64,000 bases of DNA, taken from NCBI GenBank assembly GCA_037013685.1, contig CM072891.1, positions 13,182,501 to 13,246,500 of the forward strand, in the 5' to 3' direction. Both the position numbers and the translations under genes were made by a program. The DNA is from Acridotheres tristis. Its lineage: Eukaryota; Chordata; Aves; Passeriformes; Sturnidae. The notes below the pieces were generated by a model. It ran no database searches and was not told the origin of the DNA. It saw nothing but the letters and a program-made list of their open reading frames with translations. Positions 38,062-51,076 of this stretch are shown here, piece by piece (within the stretch, counting starts at the first letter, position 1; every line of letters starts with the position of its first letter).

Positions 38062-38101
38062 TCAATATATCACTGCACTGCTCAAATATCACTGCACTGA
38101 C
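38062..38101. repeat. Two-copy 20-bp tandem duplication
   Basis: TCAATATATCACTGCACTGC is followed directly by TCAAATATCACTGCACTGAC. A small local duplication in intergenic DNA. Confidence 0.75.
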
Positions 38102-38659
38102 TTGTTTTTTTTCCTTTGTCCCTCATCAGAAAAGCTGTCTGTGCTGCTTGTCTCAGTACCTGTTTCAATACCTTTGCTTGTCATTCACATATTTGCTTCC
38201 CAACTGTCCTCTAAGCAGAATTTTTTAATATTTCAATGTGAATCTCTAGAAGGCTGTTTGGCTCTCATTATTTTTTCTAATGCCAGTTCCCTGCACAATG
38301 TGAATTGCACCCATTCATTAGGTTAGTTTATGGATTTGTTTCCTCTTCTGGGAGGATAATTTGTAGCTCCTCTCATGTCTCCTGAGTAGGTGAGTTTGGA
38401 CACTTCTGACTTTGTCTGGATCCACAGAAAAGTACTTTAGGAAAAGTTAAAGCTCAGCTCTTACAGCCCCTGTCTTAAGTGAGCTGCTATCCAGGCAGAT
38501 ACTGGTGGCTAAATATTAACATTGGAAAGATTACATGCTAATAAACTTCAACGTCATTAAAACAAAGAATCCCCTTGCACGTTCCAGGAGTCTTTTGCCA
38601 AAGAGAGCATTTGCCTCCAGAGAAGCAGCCAAAGATGTCTGAAGCTTTGACCACAGTAA

Positions 38660-39010
38660 TTGATGCACCGTGGGTTCCCGGGCAGGCAGGACACCCAGAG
38701 TGTGCTCTGCTGGTGTCCCCTGTGAGCACGTCACCAAAGCCAGGTGTGCCCCAGACAGCCACACCGAGGGCCATGGTGTGGCCGGGGGGCTGAGGGTCCA
38801 GCCTGGAGCAGCAGGGTCTGCCAGCCCGCCAGGTGGGACAGCAGCAGGGCTGGGGAGAGCAGGGCCAGTGACTGGACGGGCAGGTTTGATGAAGGGATGC
38901 TGCGGTGGGAAGGGGAGGAAGGGTGGGAGGCTGAAGGCTTTCCTGCTTGGTGCTGTCACTGGGGTGGTTTGCACAGCACAGCCTCAGCCACCCTGTCACC
39001 TCTCATTGCC
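38660..39010. other. GC-rich intergenic patch
   Basis: Markedly richer in G and C than the flanking AT-rich DNA, with open frames on both strands because stop codons are rare. CpG dinucleotides are present but not dense, so it is not a clear CpG island. It could be an enhancer, a non-coding RNA promoter or merely a GC-biased segment. No protein resemblance was seen in any frame. Confidence 0.4.
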
Positions 39011-42000
39011 GTGCTTTAGTTGTTACAAGGAAATAATTCGGGTTTTAAAATCTACTGCTGACTTAACCATTTAACAGGAAAAACACCCTTAATCCCCTCT
39101 CAGCCTCTGAGGGATACCCATTCCTGCCATGCTAGGGCTCCTGCTTAAGGTACATACAAAAAAATGCACCATCACGGATTTACCCTTTCAGCAATTCCAT
39201 CTGGAAAAGGAAATAATTTTTCCCCTATTTTGCGGCAGGAGGAGCTGAACGTGTACATTTATATCTGCACCTCTCTCCCCCCTCTACTACTGATTTTATT
39301 TGGGTCACCAGGAATTTCAGGATTTTTTACCTTTGGGTCTGGAAGGATCCTGGAGCATGAGGGTGCCAGTCTATTGCTTTCCCCACTCCTTTGGAGAAGA
39401 GTGGACCTAAGAGGGAACAGAGGATGGCTGCTACCCAATCCATGAATTATCTATCCATGATGCTTCCCCGGGGAGCTGTGGCTACATTAACCTTGGCTTA
39501 CAGCTGTGATTACATTAAAGAAAAAGCTTCCACAGGGGCCTTTCTTTTCCACTCACCTGCAGCGACTCTCCCATTAGTTACTGAACACATTAAAGGCACA
39601 TTGACACATTACCTATAATTACAATTTCTGAAGTCCTTTACAGGGGTCCCTCTGTTGCTCAGTGAACACATCGCTCTCCTCAGAGGAAGTGCAGTTGAAA
39701 TAAATTAGAGAGGCTGCCTTGAGATCTTCTGCTAAAGAGAAAAGCCTATCTATGTTTTCATATATAATTTATTCGAGATTTATCTAACTAGCTGATAGAA
39801 TCATGCATGGCTAAGTTTTAATGCTAGGGCCTTCGAGTCTAGCCTTTTGGCTTTAGATTCATCTTTGCTTCAATAGTTTCAATTCTCCTCAGTGAACTCA
39901 GGTTTGGCTCCCAGTTTATAGGTTTGTATGCAGGAAAACCATTTATTTGTACTGGAAGTTTTGAACTGCAGCTCTGGTTTTTTTTACAGAGATGGTTCTG
40001 TTTTAATCTGCACATGATGCAGTATGAGTTCAGCAACAAACCAAAGTCAAGGCACTCTGAGAAATCTTCTACTAGAGGTCTGCTTCCATCCTTTGCACAG
40101 GTATTCGCCTTCTATCTCTGATAAGAATGTCATAAACAGGCTCTGGGTGGACATTTGTATTCCTCCTTTAAATAAGTCAATTTTTCTTGTAGGAAATTGA
40201 AGTAGTGAATGACGTGAAATATTCAAAGTGGTTAGTCTCTGCAAATGAAAGAAGGGTGGAGTATTTATTACTTTCTTTATTCTGATAATCTCTTCTGATC
40301 TTGAAGAGAGAGAGGCCCATGTGATACTCGTTTTGAAACATCATAAAAAGGAGAAGAGAATGTAGAGCTCGTCTCTCCAAGAATTTATGAGGGCCATAGA
40401 GGCACTCTCTGTGGCCTGCCATTAAATGAATTATGGCTGTAGTAGCCTCAGACCACTGCAATTCTGGTATCTTAAGATCTGTTGAAAGAACAAGGACTGA
40501 GGTTCTGGTTTGTGTGATGACATAACTGAAAAGAACAGTAAAATGCAAATAGAAAAAGAAATACATATATCAAATGGTCAAGTCAGCCTTTTTTATCCAA
40601 TAAACCGGAAAAATTCTCACTTTTTTGCCCAATCATTAAACTAGGTGGGCAGCAGACTGGCTGACCTTCTGGTCCTCACAGGAGCAGGACCACATGCATC
40701 TCTGCTCATGGGTGTACTTGACTAAAGCAGACTGAAATAAATGGGGATGTTCTTTGCTGTCACTGAAGACACTTGTCTCAAATTATGAGCTGCTAGGAGA
40801 CAATGATTTTCCTCATACTCTAGTGTATGGTTACTGCAGCACATGGTTATCCTAGGGTGATTTAAAGAAGCCTTTTGTTAAGCAGTATTTCCTAAATTGC
40901 AATGCACGCGTGTGGCACCACATCTGGCAGGGACTGGGGTCTTGTGTCTTGTCTTTTCTCAGGCTGTGACACGACACAAAGTGGGCCCAGGAGCTTCCTC
41001 ACAGGGCCATTAGTATGACCCAGTAGGCACTGTGCATTCCACTGTGTCTGGAACAAAGTCACCTAGATTTTCAGGATGTTTAGACCATCTACATGGCTGT
41101 TATAACAAAAAAAAAAAAGTAAAGTATGAATCATAGTGTGGTTTCCATGCCCCCATAATTTCCTGATCTATGCAGAGAAAGCCAGACTGGGTAAGATGCT
41201 GTAGGCAGTCATCTCTCCTACACACCTGCCATGCAACCACTGAGGATTACACAACTGTCCCTGTTCCACAGACAGGGGCCGACCTTTCCCTCCTACTGTC
41301 TGGTACCAAGTGTGTCACAACTTTGAGCAGAAATTTTGACACAAGATTTATGTATTTTGCCACAATTTAGGTGAACTGCAAAATTTAAACTTTGTTGGAA
41401 CAAAACCTCTTTGTCTTCTAAAGCTTCTAAAGCACAGCTTCAGCATGATTTAAACTTTATCACATTTTTTTGTCTGATAATGCCATGAAACACCTTCAGT
41501 GGAACTGGTACTTCAGAGGAGTGAGGCTGCACAGACAAGAACAAACAACAGTGATGAAGAAAGTGTAAACTGCTGCTGATGTGATATGTGTATGCCATGC
41601 TGGGGACATCCAAGATGTACAGGCTTGGGTGATGAGGGCTTTTGATATGTAGTGGTGTGAGAGAAGATGTTGGATAGTAAAGACCACTTGCATGGGAAAA
41701 TAATGAGTTTTAATATGACCATGTTGGCTTAAGCCCATTTGAAGTCACCAGTGTCAGCCAGATTTCACATTGTAAGAAAACAGATCAATCAAATGTTGGT
41801 ATGGGATCTGTAATCTATTTATGAAATATGACAGTGGAAATGGATCAGGAAAAGACTAAGTGGAGATAAGCTATAGAGAAAGAAGAGCCATCTGTCCTCT
41901 CAACAGACAGTGGATTCTCACATGGTGAGGGAAAGGGAACACCAACAAAATGAACAGATAAAAGGAAAAAGAGGAGGAGGGAAAGGTTTATGAAAGCAGA

Positions 42001-45000
42001 GGGAGAATAAAACTGAGTTTTGAAAGTCACAGTTGTGTCCAGGAAAAAAGATGGAGTGAGCTGGCCAGAGTAAGCACAGCAATGAAGTAGAGACTGTGGA
42101 AACCAGTGTGGAAACAACTGAGACATGTAAGGGAATTTGCACTGAGGGTTTTACTCTTCATCATTACTGTGTCAAGTTTCCTCCTACTGTACCTAGGGAA
42201 GAGCCTCTGGCCCACTTTGTAGATCTGCAGCTCAAAGATTATTTACTCTGGAGTTTTGGCAGCAGCCAGGGAACAGCTGAGGACACAGGGCTTCAAGTCA
42301 GTGAGCCCACTGGGGAGAGGACAGTCTTCTGAAGTGTAATTTGGGCAGCTGTGAAAATTAAGGAAATTATTTCCTAGAGCTGCTGAAAGGAGCACGCATG
42401 GGAAGGCTCCTTCCAAACTTGGATGTAAATTCTTCAGTCTTATGTTAGGGAAGGGTTTTGCCCCAGTGACTTTGAGGTACTAAGCAAGTACAGCCCCCCC
42501 GGGACAATCACTGTCATTTCCACCAGAGAAGTGCCTAAATCCTGAAGGTGGTGTCTATCTCAGATCATTTAGATTAGCCCTGACTGCAAAGCTGTCAATA
42601 GCAGTGCTGGCAGTAGTGCAAAATATGAGAGACCCACTGCTCTATTTCTCACTGGACAACATCAATTCCGAGCAGCAATCACCTATCAAGCTTGACCAGG
42701 ACGAGGTCAGATCTCACTGTGATCTCAATCTGAAAAGCTAAATATAGCATGTATTTCTGCAAAAAACAAAACCATCTCAGTGTCTGAACTATTTCAAAGG
42801 AAGGCATGGTGGCCAGAGAGATCACAGCAGTAGAGAAGTAAGGATACCATAAGCACAGATCTATGCCACTCTTGCACTTAACTCAGTAAACTCAGTGAAA
42901 GTCATCTCTCCTGATAGCTGGAGGCTGTTTTTTGAAAAGGCTGTTTTTGTAGAAGGTGTTTTTCTCTCGACTGGAAAGTCTGGCTTCATGATCTTGTGTG
43001 CCAACTCATTTTATCAAAGTGGCTGGCTGAAATTCGTATAATAGCAGTGTCATGGAAAATATTCCAAAGCCTGACAAAATTTTGTGGGTCACAAGGAATG
43101 GCTAGAGGTGAATGTGAATAGAATATAATTTCTCAAGTTTGGAACTAGAAGATGTGAATCTTTCTTAACTTCAATTATTTTCTCCTCTTTGTTCTCTGTC
43201 TCTATGTCAAGGAACAGGATCAAAGAACATCATCTTAGGGAAAAATGTTCCTGTATTGTCCTTGATATTATAAGGACTAAAAGCGATTCACCATTAGATG
43301 TCAAGAATTACCACTGCTGAGGTACTTGCAGCTTCTATTGATGGAGGTAGCCAGGAAAAGACCCCAATAAACACAGGGAGTGACTACATGGAGCAGATCA
43401 GCTCCCAGTGTGTTCACTGTGCCTTCCTGCCTGTGCCTCTTTGACAGATGGAGGGGACACATGAAAACTTTCACTGAGACTCAAAGGAAACATGGAAGGA
43501 AACAATAAGAGACCAACAGCTGCTAACAAACTGCAGCTTTACATGAGTCAGTGACTCAAAATAGCGTTTCCAAAAGCCAAGCTGGGTTCTCAGGGTTTTA
43601 CCTAAAAGACATAGGAAATACAGTTTGTATGGCATGTGATGTCTGCTCGAATAACTACAGGCCTCTCTGACCCCATGGCATCTCTCTGGCACGGGCCAAA
43701 AAAAGCTTTTCTGGCTGCCCTGAAAAGCACACAACAAACATATAGGATACTTCCCTCTTGTTTTGAACATGAGTCCTACTTGAATCTTCCTCGTAGTTCT
43801 TACACTGGAATTGGGAAGCTGATCCCTAGCCAGTTTCTCCCATATACTCAGGATTTTAGAGACCTCTTTCTTCCTCCCTTGCAGTATCTCTTTCCTGGGC
43901 TGAGGAGCTCTAATTTGCTCTTTCATTCCTATACACAGTACCAGTCCCACACCTTGAGTCGTGTGTTCTGATCCATCTATGAACTTGATTTTGACATCCT
44001 ATTTTAGACTGGAAAGGCAAGAGCTGCGTGTAGCAGTTAAGGGAAAAGCAATCTGCTCCAAAACTGGAATTAACTGACACAAAAGCAGATGTTGCTTCGG
44101 CCGTTTTGCTGCTAGTTTGACTCCTGAAGTGCAGTGAAAAATAAAACAGCCTTTTTTGATGGGTCTTTCCTATCTTTCTCTGGAAGCTTTTCTGCAGTGA
44201 CAGTGCTATCTGCAGTCTGAGAGGCAGTGGGATGAGGGGCCAGAGGTGGAGGACAGAGCCTCCAGGCTCTGCTGCAAGTCCAGAAGGACTGCTTGCCTGC
44301 TTGGGCTTTCTCACACTCTTTAGGAATGGTACCTCCTAAAGAACAATTTTGGTTACTTTTTTTTCAGCTTAATACCACACAGTGCTGCTCATGTTCCAAC
44401 ACAATTTCCATGGAATTTTGCCACGGGAATGAGCACACAGATCTTGCATAAGTCAGGCCACAAGTGCCAGGTTGGGTGTAAATGAGAAAACTCCCATGTA
44501 ATCATGGTGTGTATTTGTAGTTGTTTAAACTGTAATATCAGCCAGTAATTTGGAAAAATATTTTTCTTTATCTACTCATTTTTTTGGAGGGAGACACATA
44601 TAAAACCCAGATGTTTTCAGTATATAACCCTGATTCATTATCAGAGTGCATCTTATCAGCAACCTATTCACAGTTCATTTGCAAATAAAATGGTGTTATC
44701 CTGTACTTTAAGGTTTAAAGACAAGGCTGACATGAAAGCGGATTGAGCTAAGGCTTTATAGGCAACCATAATTCTTGAATTTCCTGGCTTTGCAGCCTTA
44801 ACATATTTGAAAATATAATTTTAACTAAGAGTACGAGATCCAAATATTTTCTCTGGAAAGTATCCTTTGCAGCATTAGTGTTGCAAAGGGTTGAAACTCT
44901 GGCATGTTATAAACTCGAAACACAAACTGTAAGAAAAATATTGTCACCTCTAGGAGGCAGCCGTTTATTGCAAATACACAAATGTGCACTCTGGTGTCTG

Positions 45001-45045
45001 GCACTTCGGAAGGCTTTGAAGTTTTCTCAAATCTCCTGTGATTAT

Positions 45046-45046
45046 T

Positions 45047-45077
<31 letters not shown>

Positions 45078-45078
45078 A
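45046..45078. repeat. (AAAAC)n microsatellite
   Basis: About six AAAAC units from 45046 to 45078. No gene is associated with it. Confidence 0.8.
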
Positions 45079-46857
45079 CTAGTGGAAATAAATGTACACT
45101 TGCAGTGGAACTACCTACCCAGAAATAAGCGCTGCTTCTCCAATCGATCAAGAGCAAGTTCTCACATTAAAATGAATTAGGCACAAAACGAGGTCTATTT
45201 TCTTGGATTTTCAATAGCGAATTAGCAGAGTTCAATGGAGAAGCAGGATATCCATCTGAGCTGTTATCTGCTCTCAGCAAGATGCCCTCCCCATACAGGA
45301 AAGCATTTACTCGTTTGCTTAACCACCTGCTAATTGGGCTCACACTTAACCTTTTGTCTGCCGCTTTCCCCAACAACACTCTCCTTTCAGTTGCATTTCC
45401 ACTGATACATTTTTCTTTCTTTCACCTGGGTCTATCCTGAGCTGGAGCTGACTTTTTTTTTTTCTGAATCTGCATTACTGAGGTGCTGAGACCTCACACT
45501 AAAGCAATTCACCTGGTAATGCACAGACATTTTTTTTCTGCTGGACTATGTGGTATGATGTGACCTTCTAAAGCTGCTTTTCTCTTTGCAGCTGGCCCTT
45601 TGATGCTCTCAGAGGAATTGTGATTTTTTGAAAACTTATCTCATACAATAATACTCTCTTCACATCCCACGTGGTCCCTATATACATATGGAGCAACAGA
45701 GGACAGCACCACCACATCGGTGGTGTCATTGGTGGTTCAACATCAGTGTAACCACAACTGAACAAAAATAGTCCCATGAAAACAATCTGCACAACACCAG
45801 TCTTGATTTCAAAACTACCCCTGATGGATGACCCTCTGCAATCCCTCAGAGATCGCTCCCACAGAAATTATGCTTATTGCTGGAAATCTGCAACGTTTCC
45901 ACTCTGGGTTTATCTGGCATCAGCTTCGGGTAACACACAGTTTGCTCAACAGGACAGAACCTCTATCATCCAGAGTTTTATTCCACAACTGGGTCCCCTA
46001 AGGATTTCGACCAAGACACCCCTTAGCCTTTTAATAGATAGAGACTGTCCTTGAGGCACACTCTGATCCACTGCCTCACACCCTTTAATTAATTCATATG
46101 GCGCTTTCCTGAGCTCCCTCTAATTTTCCTTATTTTCCAATACTGTAGCATCTGCTACAGCAGTCACACCAATGCCCAACTCTTATGTTACAGACCCTTC
46201 CTATTCCTCCCCAAATTTTGCTTTTTTGCTCTCTAGTTTCTAGCATTGAGTTTTCCACCTTCTGTCAGTATTCATCCAGTGTTGCTGCAAGACATGTACA
46301 ACAGTCAGGTTCAGTAGTTGCTGGTGACAGGGGGTACCTGGCACCCTCCTGAAACAGGTAGAGTCATAGTTTTTACATAGATCTCTTGAATCCCACAGAT
46401 TTTCATCTCAGGACAGTGTAGTGTCCCAGTTCAGAATCATTAACCACAAACCCTACGCTGCATACATGCAGCTAGCTGGACCCTCCACGGTGCTAAATCC
46501 TTGTCATCATCCTGAGGGAAGAAACGTGGCAAAAGACTGCACACACAGCTGGCAGGTGCTCCTGGAAGTCTGCAGGTTCCATTAACATCAGACGAAGCAC
46601 CACACCCTGAAACTCGTTTTGTTGAGGTTGATCATTGTACAGCTTCCTTTTAGAAGATGATTCTTTGTTCTTCCCTTAATTACTTAATTTACTTGATTTA
46701 TATCTACAGGTTTGTTTCAGTGACAGTGATGGAGGGACCAAGCCCACATTCCTCCCACAGATCTCCCTTCTCTATTTTCTTTTCTTTTTGCATATGAATA
46801 TATAGAGAGAACTGCTTTGTCTTAATAGTGCTACAAAGGATTATTTCAGTGGTTTGT

Positions 46858-46902
46858 TAATACTTCACCATCTGGTGGAGGAATACTTCACCACTTGGAG
46901 GA
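46858..46902. repeat. Imperfect direct repeat
   Basis: AATACTTCACCATCTGGTGG is followed by AATACTTCACCACTTGGAGG after two bases. A local two-copy duplication. Confidence 0.7.
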
Positions 46903-49900
46903 AGACAGAATCTCTTTTTTCCAGCTTTTACAACCTGAGGCAACAGCACACAAAAGCAGAAAGAGTTAGATACAGTCATTGCAAGCACAAACCTTTTACC
47001 TTCACTTTTGTTTTCACAATCTTTCATTTACTTATTAAACAAAACGCATGACAGCCTTATGTGGTCTTCTGTTACTAACTGACTATTTCAGTGCCCGAAG
47101 TGGATGATAAACACCTTGCTGTGATCTGGAAAGTTATTTTAGATCACTATTCTGTTCAAACTGTTCCATTTATGTAGCACAGAATCATATAACAAGTCAA
47201 TACAAGTGAAAACATGAGCTTACACCTTCAGGCTAAATCTGACTGTCACAAGGATTTCCCTGAGGGAAAAAAAAAAAAAGCCTGAACAACTTTATTTTCC
47301 ACTTCCATCTGTTAACTCACACTTCTGCCTGGTGAAATGCCTCAGTGAGAAACAGAGTCTCTGATAGCAGCCCCTGATGGAGTAGAGAAGGCTGAGTCAG
47401 GGAAAGTAGTGTGCAAACATCTTTCATTCAGATGTATGTCAGCTTTTCCTTCTGGATTCTGGAACTTTAACGTGTGTCTTCAATTGTCAAAATAAAGGTT
47501 GAAAATCCCACCTGCTTATTCAAGTGGTTAGCAATTATATTAAAAGGGGAGGTGGGGTTTTTTGTGGTTTTTCTTTTTTTCTGTTAAGTCATGAACTACA
47601 GCTAGGCAATGCAAAAGCTCTTGTAATTCTCCACGTGATCTGTACTACCAAGTCTTCATTAAGAGTAAGCCTCTTTTATACAGCCAGTGAACAGAAAGGC
47701 CCAAAGTATCAGCAGAAGAGCTCACAGCAGGAACAAAGAATCTATAGGCACCAAAGGTTTACTGGTACCTTATATTTTGTCATCACAGAATATTCCTGTC
47801 TGAAATAGCAGAAGCTGAAAACCATGGATATGCTTTTGCCATTCTTATACATGCCTTCCATCAGAATCGGGAGAAAATATGTGGATAGGATGACTGTGAA
47901 ATATGTTGTCAGGCCTGAACCTGCCCCTAAAGTCTGGATTGCAAAAACAGGCTTTCATCTCCCTACCTTGGCAAGTCTTTCTAATGGCAGATGTGACAGA
48001 TAAAAAGCTGTGTGATTCTGGACACGATCAGTGTGAATGGCCAGTGAGAAATGTCATCACCTGACCCCATTTTACCCTGCTACTGCTTTAAAGAAAAATA
48101 AGTGATTCAATTATTGGGTGTTGAAACAAGCAAGTGTAAAGATGACTTTGAAAGACATTTATGGCCCAATTTATTTTAGAACAGAATGTACTAAAAATAA
48201 ACAACCATGCAGTGGCAGTACATGCTAGAGCTATAGTTAAATTATGTATCTGTACATGCATCAGTACACACACAAAAATCTGAAATCTTTGGCCTGTCAC
48301 TTGTAGAAGCTCACATACTGATAATATTCAATATCTGGGGAGAGCTTCTTTGTTTTCCTAGCAATGGCAGCAAAAGGCTGTTGCCTGGCTGTTACTATTA
48401 AAAATGGTATCTGACAATGATTCTGTACCTATTACATTTCACATCAAATGCAATTTCTGGCAAGGAAAACTTAATTTTCCTATATAAGCAGGCAGAAAAT
48501 ATCTCAGAGATGATGCTATTAAATTATTGTCTTGCAGAGAAACTTTGGTGTGACCTTACTTCTTTGCATAATTCTCAGAACAGTTTGTGGGAAACACATC
48601 AAGACTGAATCTCATGAATGGACTGAATGCCTTGCCCACTCTATTTACTCTTTCACTGTATTCTACCCCTAACAAGGTAGAATCTTTATTCCTTTTCATG
48701 TGGTTTCCAAATCCCTGGTGTCTCTGACCTAGCTGTGTTAGATTTCATTAGCATTCTAGGAAGAAACCATCCTGTGGAGGAAGCCAAAGGCATCTAAAGA
48801 GTGTGCCCATCTTTTTTGTCATCTTTCAGGCTCTTCTCACTTCTCCTTCTCTTGGGTGGTGGTAGAAGTCCGTAACAACATGGTTCATTCTTCAAACTCA
48901 AGATGAGACCTCATGGCACCATGATTACAATGTCACCTGATAACTGTGGGCTGAATGAAATAGCTGTTAGATAAGTCAGAAAATGGTTGGAACAGTCTAC
49001 TTGTGGCACAGAAAATTCCCATCAGAAGAGGTAAGCACAAGGTTGCTGCTCAAGACTTTGGAATCTCCTGAGACACGAAGAGCAAGAAGCAAAGGGATCA
49101 TTCAGTCAGATTTCTCAACCTCCTCTGTGTGATGCTCTTCCCAGTGCTGAGCACAGGGAGAGGTGTGCCCGTGGTCCAGCCTGGTGTGCCCAGCTTTTGT
49201 TCTTGTAGATAGAAGACAAAGCTCAAGGTTTTCCTTCTGTGGGCTGAGCTGACCAGTTTCCACGGGCTCAGCAGTTCATTAGGGAACTGCCTCTGCTTAA
49301 GGAATCCATTGGGATTTGATTCTTGGGTGGGGGTCAGGAGGCTTGGAAGTGAGGGGTGAGACAAGCCAGGTAGGGTGAGGAGAAGGGGAATGTGCACTGT
49401 AGCCATTAGGATGCTGCAGAGGAATCTAACAACTAAAGTGGGATTCATATGTGTGAGGGAAGTTTTGTACCAGGGAGGTGAACATGTCATCAAGGAACAA
49501 AGGCTGAATGAGTTGTGATGAATAAGATGTGAAACATCAAAGAAAAAAATAGTCAAGAAAAATCTATGCAAAACCTGAGCTACAGGAGGATGAAACCACC
49601 CGAATTTCTAAAATGTTCTCTGTACATAGTTAATTTGTTTTCCTGACCCACGGGTATCAACTATATTCCAAAAAAGAATTACAAACTTCCAGCAGAATCA
49701 GTAGAACTGGGTATTTTTTGGAATATTTTGCATTTTGCTTACTATTTTCACTCTGGCTGAGAGATATAGTGACCAGAATTACAATCACTTTCTGGCCACT
49801 AGATTCTCCTTGTGAAGTACCCAGGCAAGGGAAGTACATGTCATGAGAAACATATCAAATGATGGCATTTATTATCCTCTTCCACAAGCTGGGCATTCTG

Positions 49901-50893
49901 AGAAATAAGGCAAAAATAAATGAGTCAGAGAAAGATAATCACTCCATCACTTCAAGAGGAAACTGGGACGGACATCTAGCTCTTCAAGTCTATTCATGCA
50001 GGCTCCTGTCCTGTGCTCAGCAGCCCACTGCCTGACACCAGTGTGGAAAGCACTATGACTAATACCTAGCATATGTTGTTTGCTTTCTCATTTTCTCCAG
50101 AGGAAGCAGCATATGCATTAGTGTGTCTTGTTTGGTAGGATTTTCTGCTCTCTTTTTAAACAGAGGTGCTGCTCTGCATTTATCCTGCAGAAAGCAGCTC
50201 CAAAAGGTTCAGAGCCTGTGCTTTGAGGGGCAGGTGGTGAGGCATGGGACAGTGTTTAATTCTTGCCTGTGTTTGTTCTGCAGCCTCTGAAGGATGAGAA
50301 AGTTTTGCCTGACTTATGCAGAGGCTTTACTGTGACTACAGAGTATAATAACAGGGCTTCTCAGGCCAGCAGCTTTTGGCAGTCACTGTCTTTTCCTTAA
50401 GACAAAAAAATACAACCTCTTGAGCATATCAGCAAGTCAACCCCGAGAAATGTTGCTGGAGAGATGATCAAACATTTGGATGCACTTTCTGTGAGTTAGC
50501 TAGCAAGGCCAGCCCCTTCTGCTGACGTCTTTCCTCTCTATCACACATCAGACTTTTCCCAGTGGAGCTGGAGAACAGGCTTCAATGAAAACTGCCTGTT
50601 TGCAGCTCTATGGAGATTGCAGGCACCACAATTACTGTTTCCTCTCCCTGACCTGGAGCTGCAACTCCATCAGCAGGATAGAAAGGTAGCCTTGTTGCCT
50701 AGCAAAGGTGGGATGATTTATCTGTGTGTCTAGATTGGTCCCTTTTCTTTGCTGCACAAGAGAAATGCATTCAGACTTCCAAGGAGAATGAAGCCAGGCT
50801 AGGAATCGGAGTGGATGTGGGAGAGCTGCTCTCCCAGGGAGTAGAAAGAGCCACAGGATCTCTGTGCTTTCTGTTCCTGTGCAGCACAGGACA

Positions 50894-51076
50894 ATGGTTT
50901 TGTCTGCTCCAGTTATAGCCCTGGGGGCTACCTTAGGGACTGCAACTAGCATCCTTGCCCTCTGCGGTCTCACCTGCTTCTGCAAATGCAAGCAACCTGG
51001 GAAAGGACTCTCAGAAAAGGACCAAGAGGAGGAGACGGAAAACACTAAGCCCAGTGTGCTTCAGCCAGTCCAGCAA
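50894..51076 (+). CDS. SYT13 exon 1: N-terminus and membrane anchor
   Basis: Encodes residues 1-61, starting MVLSAPVIALGATLGTATSI and ending in VQQ before the donor GTAAGA. The start is fixed by near identity with mammalian SYT13, whose first exon is also 61 codons. There is no signal peptide ahead of the anchor, as in other synaptotagmins. The upstream sequence is neither CpG-dense nor marked by a TATA box; an inverted CCAAT motif (ATTGG) lies near 50734. Confidence 0.95.

Larger units (their letters stand above)
33231..50893. other. Intergenic DNA between the protease and SYT13
   Basis: About 17.7 kb separating two divergent genes, so it holds both promoter regions. GC-rich sequence covers roughly 33120-33540 next to the protease and a separate patch at 38660-39010. 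Open frames such as 38531-38999 (minus), 40177-40566 (minus), 43471-43950 (minus) and 49098-49571 (minus) have no family resemblance and no splice-site support. No RNA gene or conserved coding exon was recognised. Confidence 0.55.

Noticed and set aside
38531..39074. Frames of 134 to 153 codons on both strands
   Set aside because: They mirror each other in a GC-rich patch, are Pro/Gly/Ser-rich and have no splice or homology support.
40177..40566. Minus-strand frame of 129 codons
   Set aside because: A hydrophobic start followed by sequence resembling no protein I know; no exon context.
42390..42430. TCCTTCCAAACTTGG as a possible CR1 3' end
   Set aside because: Only a short match to the family end and no supporting blocks on either side.
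43471..43950. Minus-strand frame of 159 codons
   Set aside because: No motif or family resemblance and no flanking exon structure; the length is expected by chance in 64 kb.
47177..47200. CACAGAATCATA as a possible CR1 terminal repeat
   Set aside because: A single short match without the adjoining conserved CR1 sequence.
49098..49571. Minus-strand frame of 157 codons with a hydrophobic start
   Set aside because: It has a hydrophobic N-terminus but no recognisable domain and lies in unremarkable intergenic DNA.
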